The notes under the pieces are model-generated. The model was not told the origin of the DNA. It searched no databases and saw nothing but the letters and a program-made list of their open reading frames with translations. From positions 1 through 36,853 of the forward strand of contig CAIMMI010000078.1 in the NCBI GenBank assembly GCA_903842505.1: DNA of 36,853 nt. The letters are read 5' to 3'. Source of the DNA: an uncultured Verrucomicrobiota bacterium (GTDB lineage Bacteria; Verrucomicrobiota; Verrucomicrobiia; Limisphaerales; UBA9464). The first letter of the stretch is position 1. Every line of letters starts with the position of its first letter. The position numbers and the translations under genes were made by a program. Shown here piece by piece: positions 9,243 through 18,236 of the stretch.

Positions 9243-11276
9243 TCAGGCCGGGACCAGTGAGGGCTTGGGCGCGGTGCGGCCGGTGCTGGGGGTGGAGTCC
9301 GAGCCGGCATCGGCCTGGGTCGGAGCGTGGAAGGGTTCGAGTTCCTCGCCCATGCGCACGAGTCGCGCGGAGTTGAACACGACGATCAGGGAGCCGGCGT
9401 TGTGCATGATGGCGGCGACGATGGGATTGAGGTAGCCCATGGCGGCTGCGGCGAGGCCGCCAATGATGAAGAAGACGCCGAAGAGGAAGTTCTGGTTGAT
9501 GACCGAGCGGGCCATGCGGCTGAGCTTCACGAGGAAGGGCAGTCGGCGGAGGTCGCTGTTCATGAGCGCGATGGTCGCGGAGTTGATGGCGACCTCGGAA
9601 CCGGCGGCGCCCATGGCGATGGAGATGTCGCCCGCGGCGAGGGCTGGAGCGTCATTGACGCCGTCGCCGATGACGGCGACACGGTGGCCCTTGGCCTTGG
9701 TGGCGCGGACGTACTCGACCTTGTCCTGCGGAAGGCACTCCGCGACGACCTCGGTAATGCCGATCTCGAGGGCGACGCGTTCAGCGACGGGCTTACGGTC
9801 GCCGGAGACCATCGCGATGCGGCGGATGCCGGTTTCCTGAAGTTCCTTCAAGGCGGTGGCGGCTTCGGCGCGGGTTTGGTCCTGAAGGCCGACCCAGCCG
9901 ATGCACTTGCCATCCCGCGCCACGAACAGGAGCGAGAAGCCAGCGGTCTCATCGAGGTCGACGGAGGCCATGAAGTCCTCGCGGACGCCCTGGTCGCGGA
10001 GGAAGGCGGCTCGGCCAATGACAACGCGGGTTCCGTCGACGGTGGCGGCGACGCCCTTGCCGGCGGTTTCCTTGAAGTCGGAGACGTCGGCGAGGGGAAC
10101 GCCGGCTTCCTCGGCGAGGTTGACGACCGCCTTGGCGGTGGGGTGATTGGAGAACCGTTCCGCGGAGGCGGCGGCGCGGAGGAGATCGGCCGGGGCGACG
10201 TCGTTGAGCGGGTTGAGGCGTGAGACGACGAGCTTTCCGGTGGTGAGCGTGCCGGTCTTGTCGAAGACGAATGCGGTGATGCGGGCGGCGGCTTCGAGGT
10301 CGGCGAGGTTCTTGACGAGGATTCCGAGGCGCGCGGCAGCGGAGAGCGCGGCCACCATGGCAGTGGGGGTGGCCAGGATGAATGCGCAGGGGCAGGCGAC
10401 AACGAGGACGGCGATGACGCGGTTCAGGTCGCGGGTGAAGGCCCAGACGAGGGCGGCGATGACCAGGACGAGGGGCGTGTAGTAGCCCATGTACTGGTCG
10501 ATGATCCGCATGAAGGGGAGCTTGGTCTTTTCGGCGGCGAGGATCAGTTCGCGGACGCGACCAATGGTGGTGTCCTGGCCGGCCTTGGTGACTTTCACTT
10601 CGAGGGCGCCGTTCAGGTTGATCGTTCCGGCGAACACCTGATCACCGGGGCCCTTGTCCACGGGCAGGGATTCACCGGTGATGTTGGCTTGGTTGATCGA
10701 ACCCTGGCCGGAGACAATCTGGCCGTCGGCGGCGATGTTGTCACCGGGACGGATCCGGATCGTGTCGCCGACGCGGAGGTCGGCGGCGGCGATTTCTTCC
10801 TCACGGCCCTCCGAGAGGCGGCGGGCCTTGGTGGGGGTCAGCTTGATGAGGGACTGGATCGATGCGCGGGCGCCGGCGGCGGTGCGGGTCTCGATGAGTT
10901 CCCCGAGCAGCATGAAGAACGCGACAATGCCGGCGGTCTTGAAGTCGCCGGTGGCGGCCGAGGCGAGGACGCCGAGTGCGACGAGTTCGTTGATTGAGAG
11001 ACGGCCGAGGCGGAGATCCTTGAAGGCGACAACCAGGATGGGCCAGCCGAGGACGACGGCGCCGAGTAGGGCGGAGAGTTCGGCAACGGTCGTTCCCTTG
11101 GTGAAGAACCAGTCGATCGCGAAGGAGTTCACGATGCAGACGGCACCGAGAAGCGTCTGCCAGAGCTTGACGTTGGTGTGCGAGTGGTCGAGCCCGCCGT
11201 GGTCGTGGCCACAGTCGCAGTCATTCGGGTGCTTTTTCGGATCCTCGTCGAGGCTGAGCAGGGAGGTGACTTGCAT
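9243..11276 (-). CDS. P1B-type heavy-metal transporting ATPase
   Basis: A 677-residue metal-translocating P-type ATPase of the inner membrane. The catalytic set is complete: TGES at 200-203 (actuator), phosphorylated Asp339 in DKTGT, the P1B-specific HP dipeptide at 378-379, and GDGVND at 537-542. The transmembrane metal-site motif CPC is at 295-297. There is no HMA domain. Instead, residues 16-33 form a short His/Cys/Asp-rich stretch that could bind metal. The C-terminal helices lack the Asn-Tyr and Met-x-x-Ser signatures of copper pumps. They also lack the Lys/Asp signature of zinc/cadmium pumps, carrying HNAGS at 625-629 where ZntA has its aspartate. Metal specificity is therefore open; Mn, Zn or another divalent ion are possible. 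It lies between the SPFH genes and the ABC genes. Confidence 0.93.
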   Translation of the reverse strand: MQVTSLLSLDEDPKKHPNDCDCGHDHGGLDHSHTNVKLWQTLLGAVCIVNSFAIDWFFTKGTTVAELSALLGAVVLGWPILVVAFKDLRLGRLSINELVALGVLASAATGDFKTAGIVAFFMLLGELIETRTAAGARASIQSLIKLTPTKARRLSEGREEEIAAADLRVGDTIRIRPGDNIAADGQIVSGQGSINQANITGESLPVDKGPGDQVFAGTINLNGALEVKVTKAGQDTTIGRVRELILAAEKTKLPFMRIIDQYMGYYTPLVLVIAALVWAFTRDLNRVIAVLVVACPCAFILATPTAMVAALSAAARLGILVKNLADLEAAARITAFVFDKTGTLTTGKLVVSRLNPLNDVAPADLLRAAASAERFSNHPTAKAVVNLAEEAGVPLADVSDFKETAGKGVAATVDGTRVVIGRAAFLRDQGVREDFMASVDLDETAGFSLLFVARDGKCIGWVGLQDQTRAEAATALKELQETGIRRIAMVSGDRKPVAERVALEIGITEVVAECLPQDKVEYVRATKAKGHRVAVIGDGVNDAPALAAGDISIAMGAAGSEVAINSATIALMNSDLRRLPFLVKLSRMARSVINQNFLFGVFFIIGGLAAAAMGYLNPIVAAIMHNAGSLIVVFNSARLVRMGEELEPFHAPTQADAGSDSTPSTGRTAPKPSLVPA

Positions 11277-11342
11277 GGCGGCAGGATTGGACGGTTGGGA
11301 AGAAAGGCTGGAGTGAGGGAGCGGTGGGGTGGCGCGAGAAAC

Positions 11343-12422
11343 TCAGCGGTTGGCGTCTTCGCGCTTGCGGGGCGTTTCGGGTTCGCGGCTGAGGTTCAGG
11401 CGGAGTTCCTCGACGCGGCCGGGTTGGAAGAACTTGTCCTGGGCGTTGGTCAGCACGCGGCCGACAGTCGCGATGCGAAGGCGCTCGCGGAGCAGGGACG
11501 GGTTCTTTTTGTATTCCACGAGTTGCTGCTGGAAGAACTGGGCGTCCGCGGAGACGGCCTGGACGAGTTGGTTCGACATGCCGAGGCCGACGTCGCGGGC
11601 GCGCTTGGCTTCACCCTCGGCTTCGCGGGTGATGCGGTCGTATTCGCCCTGGGCCTCGTTGATCTTCCGGGAGCGGTCCTGTTCGGCAGCGATGACCTGA
11701 TCGAAGTAGGTCTTCACGAATGCCGGAGCGGCGACCTCGACATCAAGCGTGTCGAGGGACACGCCGATCTGGTGACGCTGGATGAGGTCGGCAGCGCGCT
11801 GGCGGATGGTGTCGCGGAAGGCGACGCGGTCCTTGTAGAGGGCAGCGTCCGCGGAGTACCGGACGGCGGCCCAGTGAATCGCATTGTCGAGGGTATCGCG
11901 GAGCAGGTTGGTGACGTTGGAGAACTGGAAGGTGTAGGCGACGGGATTGTCGATCTTGTACCGGAGGGTGGCGCGGACGTGGAGGATGTTTCCGTCGGCA
12001 GTGAGCACGTGGCCGTCGACGCCCGGGGTCAGGGCCGCGTTGGCCTGAGGTTGGAGACCGGCCGCCTCGTCCTCCGGCGAGATGGCATACCAGGCGCCGG
12101 TGGCACGGATGACCTTGGACTCGCCGATCTGGACCTTGACGATTTCGTCGATGGGATAGGGGAAGGCCCAGTGGAGGCCCTGACGCTTGATCTGGCTGGA
12201 GCCTTCGCCGACCGGGCGGCCGAAGCGGAGGACGATGGCGACCTCGTTCGGATTGACGGTGAAGACGCAGGAAAAGAGGAACGCGCCGGCGAGGACGATG
12301 GCCAGGATCCGGATGAGCAGGAGCGAACTGCCGAGCGCCTCGTTCAGGGCCTGGGATGACGCGTCATCCGAGGGGACGGGCGAGTTCGTCGGTTGGAGAT
12401 TGCCTGAGGAAGGGGCGGCCAT
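11343..12422 (-). CDS. SPFH/band 7 protein, HflK-like
   Basis: A 359-residue stomatin/prohibitin-family protein. It has a hydrophilic N-terminus, one membrane segment at about residues 32-52, then the SPFH domain starting with NPNEVAIVLRFGRPVG and a GLHWAFPYPID segment, both typical of HflK. A long charged helix (about 250-320) should form the coiled coil through which these proteins assemble into rings. Classical HflK pairs with HflC around the FtsH protease. The gene immediately upstream, 5 nt away, is HflC-like, so a heteromeric ring is likely. No ftsH is in the window, so a role as an FtsH modulator is not established. The domain could instead organise the neighbouring pump and transporter in a membrane microdomain. 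Confidence 0.88.
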   Translation of the reverse strand: MAAPSSGNLQPTNSPVPSDDASSQALNEALGSSLLLIRILAIVLAGAFLFSCVFTVNPNEVAIVLRFGRPVGEGSSQIKRQGLHWAFPYPIDEIVKVQIGESKVIRATGAWYAISPEDEAAGLQPQANAALTPGVDGHVLTADGNILHVRATLRYKIDNPVAYTFQFSNVTNLLRDTLDNAIHWAAVRYSADAALYKDRVAFRDTIRQRAADLIQRHQIGVSLDTLDVEVAAPAFVKTYFDQVIAAEQDRSRKINEAQGEYDRITREAEGEAKRARDVGLGMSNQLVQAVSADAQFFQQQLVEYKKNPSLLRERLRIATVGRVLTNAQDKFFQPGRVEELRLNLSREPETPRKREDANR

Positions 12423-12427
12423 GGGGT

Positions 12428-13348
12428 TCAGCGGTTGGCCGGGACGCGGAGCCCGGGGAAGTTCGAGGTAGAGTCACCCTTGAGCAGGTTGAAGGGCGGG
12501 GTGCGCTCGTCGAGGATGAGCGTGGAACGTTCCTTCAGGGAACCCTCGAGGGATCGCAGCGACAGGAGGAACACCGCGAGTTCAGGATCCTGCTGAAGCG
12601 TCTGGTAGTGCTTGCTGGCTTCCTGTTCGGCGCCACCCAGGATGCGTTGGGCCTCGTTCTCGGCCTGGGCGATGAGTTCCTTCCGGCGGAGTTCCGCTTC
12701 GGAGCGGATGCGATCGGCCTCGGCATTGCCTTCGCCCTGGTACTTCTTCACGAGTTTTTCGCGCTCGCTCTTCATGCGTTCGAAGACCTTGGCGGTGAGG
12801 GCCTCGGGCAGGCCCAGTTCCTTGATGCCGACGAGGTCGATCGCGACTCCGTAGGCGGAGAGGGTGGTGGCGGCCATGACCGCCTTCATCTCGCCCTCGA
12901 TGACGTCGAATCGCACCTTGGAGGGGTCGGGAGAAATGAGTTCGGAGAAATCATGGTTGCCGATGACGGAGTTCTTGGCGTCGCGGACGACGTTTTCGAG
13001 GGTCTGCTCGGCCTTGAGCAGGTCTCCGTTGAAGGATTCGAGGAATCGCTTGGGATCGGCGATTCGCCATCCGACGTACACGCTCAGGATGGGCGACTTC
13101 TTGTCGCGGGTGAACTGCTGCTCGTACTTCCGTTCGAAGGTCTGCAGGCGTTTGTCGAACTTGTAGACCTTCTGGATGGGAAGGGGTGCGCGGAGGTAGA
13201 TTCCGGCATTGGTCTGGCTGCTGGAATAGCGGCCGAAGGTGGTGACGACGGCGACCTCGGTGGTGCGGACCTGGTAGCAGAACAGGAGCGCCAGGAACAC
13301 CAGGAGCAGGAGGGAGCCGACCAGCAGCGTGAGCGGATTCTTCTTCAT
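12428..13348 (-). CDS. SPFH/band 7 protein, HflC-like
   Basis: A 306-residue protein, close to HflC length. The N-terminus MKKNPLTLLVG leads into a single membrane segment (about 7-26), then an SPFH domain with VRTTEVAVVTTFGRY, GIYLRAPLPIQKVYKFDKR and YVGWRIADPKRFL, all HflC-like. A charged helix around residues 190-260 follows, rich in E, R, K and A with the AEADRIRSEAELRRKELIAQ type of heptad pattern, and then a short C-terminal tail. Topology is expected to be N-in with the SPFH domain periplasmic, as in HflC. It lies between the polytopic SPFH gene (60 nt upstream) and the HflK-like gene (5 nt downstream). The family call is firm, the partner assignment is inferred from context. Confidence 0.88.
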   Translation of the reverse strand: MKKNPLTLLVGSLLLLVFLALLFCYQVRTTEVAVVTTFGRYSSSQTNAGIYLRAPLPIQKVYKFDKRLQTFERKYEQQFTRDKKSPILSVYVGWRIADPKRFLESFNGDLLKAEQTLENVVRDAKNSVIGNHDFSELISPDPSKVRFDVIEGEMKAVMAATTLSAYGVAIDLVGIKELGLPEALTAKVFERMKSEREKLVKKYQGEGNAEADRIRSEAELRRKELIAQAENEAQRILGGAEQEASKHYQTLQQDPELAVFLLSLRSLEGSLKERSTLILDERTPPFNLLKGDSTSNFPGLRVPANR

Positions 13349-13408
13349 CGGTTGAGAGTGTCGGGTGGAATGAAAGTGCTTTGAGGGATTGGGATCGGTG
13401 CGCGGAGA

Positions 13409-15295
13409 CTACTTCTTCTCGTCCTTGCCCTTCACGGGGTCGAGGGGGATGTCGAGGACGTCCCGGCGCAGTTTCTCGGTGAGATCCAGGATGACGACAT
13501 CGTGGGTATTGGTGGGCATGACCACGTACTTGCGGGTGTTCCCAAGGGCCGACCGCAGGGTTTCGAGGTAGTTGCGGGCGGGAAAGACGTCGGGAGCGGC
13601 CCGGAAACTGGCGACCTGATGGGCGAAGCGTGCGGCACGGCCGGAGGCGTCATTCACATAAACGACGTTGTCTGCCTTTGCCTGATTGACGGTCCTCGCC
13701 GCCAACGCCCGCGCTGCGGGCAGGGTTTCGTTGGCGAAACCTTCTGCTTCGAGGATCCGGGCTTCCTTCTCCTGTTCGGCCCCGATGACCTGCTCATACG
13801 CGGCGGCAACCTTGATCTCCTTGTTGCCGATGGGAGGGTGGATGTCCTGGAGACCAATGAAGGTGATTTCGGTGCCGAGCCCGGCTTGGACGGCCGATTC
13901 CTGGATCCGGCGGCGGAGTTCGCGAGAAGCGTCGGCTCGCCCGCTGGACATGATCAGGTCGACGTCCACGGAGGCGAGGTACCGGACGACCTCGCGATTG
14001 GCGATCTGTTCGAGGAGGCGTGCGGGTTGGGCGTGGTTGTATCCCCACGCGGCAGCATTGGTGACGACGAACTGGACCGGGATCGAGACGGTCAGGAGGT
14101 TGGCCGGGACCGTCTGGTCCGCGTCAGCGGCGTTGGTGGATTGTTCGCGGGAGGCGACGAGCAGGTTGAACTCGGTCTTGTAGTGCGAGCGGGTCCAGAG
14201 AACGGTGTTTTCCCTCTCGAGGGTTGGGTCCGGAACGAAGCCGACGTTGAAGGTCTGGACTGCCCGGGTGTTGATGCGTTCGACCGCGTCCATCGGCCAC
14301 GGGAACTTGAAATGGAGGCCGGAATCGAGCGTGGCGACGGGTCGCCCGAAGCGTTCGTGGAGTCCCTGTTCACCGGGTTCGATCACGACAAGGGTGGTCG
14401 AGAGGAATAGGGCCCCAGCCTGGGCAAGGATGATCCAAGCGATGGCGCTCTCGAGGAACCGGTAGAACCAGGTTTCACTGACCTTGAAGCCGAACTGGTA
14501 ATCGAGCGCCTGGGCGGCGGTCGAAAAAAGTCCGGTGGGCTGGCCGAGGATTCCCACGAGACGGCTTTCGTAAATCAGCCTCTCTTCGCGGTCCTTCACC
14601 CGCGGGCGGTAGGCCTCAAACACCAGGGCGAAGAGGCTTTCGAGGGCAACCAGTCCAAAGATGGCAATGCCAACCAACGCGATGTGGCGGTCCCAGTTGG
14701 GGTAGCCGGCGTAGACGGCAATCTCAGTCCCCGCGGTGATGAAGCAGAACAGTCCGCCAAGCACCAGGTGGGCAGCGCCCGGTCGGAGCAGGCGGACGTT
14801 GGCGTAGCGGGCGAGCTTGGCTGCGTAAAGGCCCAGCAGGAGCAGGAAGAGGCCCAGACCAGCGAACGAGGCGCTGGCGAGGGTGGAAGGCTCCACCCGC
14901 GGCATGGGCCATTCCTTGAAGCGGAGGTAGAACCAGTAGGTGGCACCTGCCTGGGCGGCGAAGAGCAGGATCGTGAAGGTCGGAACGATCCAACGCTCGA
15001 AGGAAAGCCGGGCGCGTTGGGCAGGGAAGGCGTCCGCGGCGGATTCGGCAAAGAGGGAGGAATCCGCTCGCCGACGGGCGAGGTCCTCCATTTCGAGGCG
15101 CTCGGCGTCTTCCCGGCTTGCAAGCCGCATCTGGAACCACGCCATCAGGGCGATCAACGCTCCGATGAACAGGTTGGCGGCCGCGATCTCACCCATCGTG
15201 GAGACGGCAATCCGGGAGAGCGCCTCCGCACCGAGTGCAGCGACGATGAGCGCAAGCCAGTTGACGAGGCCGGTCCGATTGAAGTTCTGGTCCAT
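13409..15295 (-). CDS. Polytopic SPFH protein, HflK-like domain fused to a multi-helix membrane domain
   Basis: A 628-residue protein, much longer than standard HflK (about 400). Hydrophobic segments fall near residues 11-31, 35-55, 100-122, 142-163, 173-195, 203-225 and 281-303. The first six form an extra membrane domain, and the seventh is the usual pre-SPFH anchor. The SPFH domain starts at about 303 (VVIEPGEQGLHERFGRPVA), with GLHFKFPWPMDAVE at 326-339, and continues into a charged helix at about 495-545. The long linker at 385-395 is Ala/Asp-rich. I know the HflK family but not a function for this architecture. It is the third SPFH gene in a row, 20 nt downstream of an ABC-2 permease, so it likely belongs to the same complex. 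Confidence 0.85.
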   Translation of the reverse strand: MDQNFNRTGLVNWLALIVAALGAEALSRIAVSTMGEIAAANLFIGALIALMAWFQMRLASREDAERLEMEDLARRRADSSLFAESAADAFPAQRARLSFERWIVPTFTILLFAAQAGATYWFYLRFKEWPMPRVEPSTLASASFAGLGLFLLLLGLYAAKLARYANVRLLRPGAAHLVLGGLFCFITAGTEIAVYAGYPNWDRHIALVGIAIFGLVALESLFALVFEAYRPRVKDREERLIYESRLVGILGQPTGLFSTAAQALDYQFGFKVSETWFYRFLESAIAWIILAQAGALFLSTTLVVIEPGEQGLHERFGRPVATLDSGLHFKFPWPMDAVERINTRAVQTFNVGFVPDPTLERENTVLWTRSHYKTEFNLLVASREQSTNAADADQTVPANLLTVSIPVQFVVTNAAAWGYNHAQPARLLEQIANREVVRYLASVDVDLIMSSGRADASRELRRRIQESAVQAGLGTEITFIGLQDIHPPIGNKEIKVAAAYEQVIGAEQEKEARILEAEGFANETLPAARALAARTVNQAKADNVVYVNDASGRAARFAHQVASFRAAPDVFPARNYLETLRSALGNTRKYVVMPTNTHDVVILDLTEKLRRDVLDIPLDPVKGKDEKK

Positions 15296-15315
15296 GGAAA
15301 GTGATTTGCGGGGGA

Positions 15316-16275
15316 TCAGCCAAGTTCTCGGTCTTCGAACAGGATCAGCGCGACAGAAAGTGCGGCCACGACCAGCGAGGCCGAGTACCCCGCCGCCCTT
15401 CCGACGTAGGCCCAGGGAATGGTTCCCTTGTCTTCGAGCGCTTCCGCGAGATAGAGCTGCTGCCAGTTCGGCGTCAGGTCATAAAGGATCTGAGCCCACC
15501 ATTGGCCAGTGCTCGCCGGCCGACCGAAGAGGTAGTCCGAGACCAACCCCAAGGCGAACAGGCCGGTGCAGACCGCCAGCGTCGGGATGGTGTCGAGTCG
15601 CGTGGAACACGCCAACGCCAGCGCCGCCAGCACGAACAAAGCGAAGAGGATCAGGACCGCCGCAGGGAGGATCCGCCAGTCCGCCGTGGCGGCCTCACCG
15701 AATGGAAGCTGCTTCTGGGTGAAGAAGACGAGGTAACCCGCAGCAAGCGCCGTCGCCAACGCGAAGCCCAGGACGGCATCGGCAACGAACGGACGGCGCA
15801 GAAAGAAATTGAGGAACCCGGCGGTTGCATAGCCTGCGATTCCAGCTCCGTAGTAGAGGGCCAGCGCCTGGATGTCGGCGGAGCCGTAAGCGTCGAAGGC
15901 CATCCAGCTGGCCAGCAGGGTAGCGACGAGGTTGGACGCCGTCAGGAGGGTGAGGGTCGCGGCCAGTCCGGCATACTTGCCAAGAATGAACACCGACCTG
16001 CCCACGGGTTTGGCGAGCACGGTCAGGGCTGTACCCGTGCGGATCTCCTGCGCTACGGACGAAGAAGCACAAAGCACGGCGCCGAGCAGGCCCGAGAGCA
16101 GCGTCACGGCGAGGGACATGTCCTTGACCAACTTCGGGTCCTCACCCAGTCCGAAGTAAGGGACGGCTGCCAGGAAGACGATGAAGGCGCCCGAACTCGA
16201 CAGCAGCAGCAGGTAGATTGGTTGGCGGACCAATTCCAGGAAGGCGTTGACTGCGATGGTGACGAAGGGACGCAT
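15316..16275 (-). CDS. ABC-2 type transporter permease (NosY-like)
   Basis: A 319-residue, almost wholly hydrophobic protein with six to eight membrane segments. The N-terminus FVTIAVNAFLELVRQPIYLL and the loop with GTALTVLAKPVGRSVFILGKYAG (about residues 85-108) are the standard pattern of ABC-2 permeases of the NosY/YhfP type. It has no ATPase domain. The nearest ABC ATPase is six genes downstream in the same cassette (7924-9186), and the two could form one transporter together with the larger permease. No ATPase gene lies upstream within the window. This appears to be the first gene of the cassette. An in-frame ATG gives the expected start. Confidence 0.85.
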   Translation of the reverse strand: MRPFVTIAVNAFLELVRQPIYLLLLSSSGAFIVFLAAVPYFGLGEDPKLVKDMSLAVTLLSGLLGAVLCASSSVAQEIRTGTALTVLAKPVGRSVFILGKYAGLAATLTLLTASNLVATLLASWMAFDAYGSADIQALALYYGAGIAGYATAGFLNFFLRRPFVADAVLGFALATALAAGYLVFFTQKQLPFGEAATADWRILPAAVLILFALFVLAALALACSTRLDTIPTLAVCTGLFALGLVSDYLFGRPASTGQWWAQILYDLTPNWQQLYLAEALEDKGTIPWAYVGRAAGYSASLVVAALSVALILFEDRELG

Positions 16276-16343
16276 TCAGCGTTTAGTTGACTGTGTGAGG
16301 GGAATCATACAGATGGATTCGCTCTGGTCAATCAGCGGAACCA

Positions 16344-18077
16344 TCAAGGATTGGGGACGGAGTCGAACCAGTTGGTGATGAGGATGCGCTCGGCGGTCCG
16401 GAGCTTTTGGGACGAAAGAGGGCGTGCCACCCGGCGAGCCGCTTCGCGTTGGCCGGCATTTCCGAGTGCGGCGGCGTAGGCCATGCGGGCGCGGGAAGGG
16501 GGATTGGTGGAGCCGAGGAAAGGAAGTTCGATCACCTGGATTGCGCGATCCGCATTGCCTACGCGGAGGTGGGCGAGTGAAAGGGTGGCCAGATATCGGA
16601 GATCGGACGGGGAATCCTTGAGCAACTCCTCGGCCACGGCCCGGGACTCCTCAATGCGTTGTCCGGTGATCAGAAGCCACCATGCGCGCTCATTCCGGAG
16701 CTTGGCATCGCCTGGATTGACCTGAACCAAACGTTCGAGTGCCTGAAGCAGGGGTTGGGTGTCATCGACTCGATTGAGCAGGCGGAGAACCTTGGGGCCG
16801 GTCCGGGCGATCCGGCCGGGATCCGCCATGAGGTTCTGGAGTGCTTCGGCAGCGATGGCGGGTTGGTCGAAGGCCTCTGCGTAGCCGGCGACCACGCCTG
16901 CCAGGCTGGGATCGTTGCGCGTGCCTGAGGCAGCGCTCGCCAGATGCGCCGTGACCTCCTGTTCGGTGCCCAACCGGCTGGCAACCAGGGCGCGATAGAC
17001 ATCCCGCAGCACGGAGGGCAGGGGAAGCGAGGGGTCTTCGACGAGCTTCGCTGCCTCTTCCCATCGGTTGAGGTTGCCAAGTCCTTGAAGTTGGCGCTGG
17101 AGGACAGCGAGATTGGTCCTCGCCGCGGGTTCAGGGATCAACCCTAGACCTTCCGTGTGAAAACCTTGGGCGAACATCCAGTCGCAAAGGGTCAGGCGGG
17201 CACCCAGATCGGCATCGGCCGGCAGAGCCCTCAGGGCCGCCGCCGCTATTTCCGGACGAGGGGTGTTGGTCTGGACCCGCATCCCGACTTCCAGTCGAAC
17301 GAGCCCAAGGGCGAGTTGATTGGTGTGTGTGGATGGAATTCGACGGAGCAGCAATTTCAGTTCTGCAGGAGAAAGACTGTCCTGCGAGGAGAGCGATTGG
17401 ATGGAAGGCAGGAGAAATGGGTTATCGCGCAGGGCCAACCCCCAGAGGATCGTCTGTCCTTTTCGTTTGAGGTCGGCATCCCTTTGGGCGAGCAGGGTCC
17501 GGGCGAGGTGGAACTGGCCCTTGTCATTGTCCGGGAACTGTTCCGTCAGGGTCTTGGCTGCGACCAAGGCGTCCCGGGTCCTGCCCTCCATCAGGAGGGC
17601 TTTCATGCTCAATTCGAGGCAATCGAAGTCGTGGATGTCCTCCTGAAGCAGTCCGATCAGCAGTTGCCGGGCCTGTTCAGGTCGGTCGAGGCTGAGCAGG
17701 GAACGAACATATTCGATCCGGTCGGCGCGGGTTGCCCGTCCTGACTCCAGAAGGATCTGCCAGTACTGGATGGAGGTGGGGCTGCCCAGTTCCTGACAAA
17801 ACCTTGCGGTGGCGCGATGGACGTCGGGATCTTCGGACGCCAACGACAGGGCAAGCCGAATCCGCATCCCGGCCTTCTGGATGTTGCCCGACGCCATGTC
17901 GGAATCGATCCCGGCAAGGGCCTTGTGCGCCCGGGTGACCTTGTGCTTCCGGTAGATCGGGGGCACCGCAAAGCACGCCCCGATGACCAGGGCGAGCAAC
18001 AACCCCAACGCCACGGGAACCCGTCGCGTCGCGTCGGGCATCTGCGGCAGTCCCAGAGTGGGAGGGGGTGAACTCAC
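16344..18077 (-). CDS. Membrane-anchored TPR-like protein, hypothetical
   Basis: A 577-residue protein with one hydrophobic segment (about residues 20-40, VPVALGLLLALVIGACFAVPP), followed by a long stretch of alternating helices rich in Ala, Leu, Arg and Glu. It resembles degenerate tetratricopeptide repeats, for example VNPGDAKLRNERAWWLLITG and the segment after it near residues 460-510. The start codon here is GTG. An ATG twelve codons in, at 18041, would give a shorter N-terminus (MPDATRR) and an equally good signal anchor, and neither start has a clear ribosome binding site. It probably lies on the periplasmic face. It sits 68 nt upstream of the ABC-2 permease and may lead the cassette or be separate. 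No function can be assigned. Confidence 0.75.
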   Translation of the reverse strand: MSSPPPTLGLPQMPDATRRVPVALGLLLALVIGACFAVPPIYRKHKVTRAHKALAGIDSDMASGNIQKAGMRIRLALSLASEDPDVHRATARFCQELGSPTSIQYWQILLESGRATRADRIEYVRSLLSLDRPEQARQLLIGLLQEDIHDFDCLELSMKALLMEGRTRDALVAAKTLTEQFPDNDKGQFHLARTLLAQRDADLKRKGQTILWGLALRDNPFLLPSIQSLSSQDSLSPAELKLLLRRIPSTHTNQLALGLVRLEVGMRVQTNTPRPEIAAAALRALPADADLGARLTLCDWMFAQGFHTEGLGLIPEPAARTNLAVLQRQLQGLGNLNRWEEAAKLVEDPSLPLPSVLRDVYRALVASRLGTEQEVTAHLASAASGTRNDPSLAGVVAGYAEAFDQPAIAAEALQNLMADPGRIARTGPKVLRLLNRVDDTQPLLQALERLVQVNPGDAKLRNERAWWLLITGQRIEESRAVAEELLKDSPSDLRYLATLSLAHLRVGNADRAIQVIELPFLGSTNPPSRARMAYAAALGNAGQREAARRVARPLSSQKLRTAERILITNWFDSVPNP

Positions 18078-18236
18078 GAGCGTGAGAGGAGAAATGGCTT
18101 TGGCGCCCGGTACAAGTGCGGAAATTGGCCAGTATCCGTGGCGGACAGGGGTGATTCGCGGGGGGACGCAGATTCCGTGGTCAGTCGCCGCTCAAGGCTG
18201 GCGTTGCCGATTCCGGATCCTGCACTGTCTGTCCCC

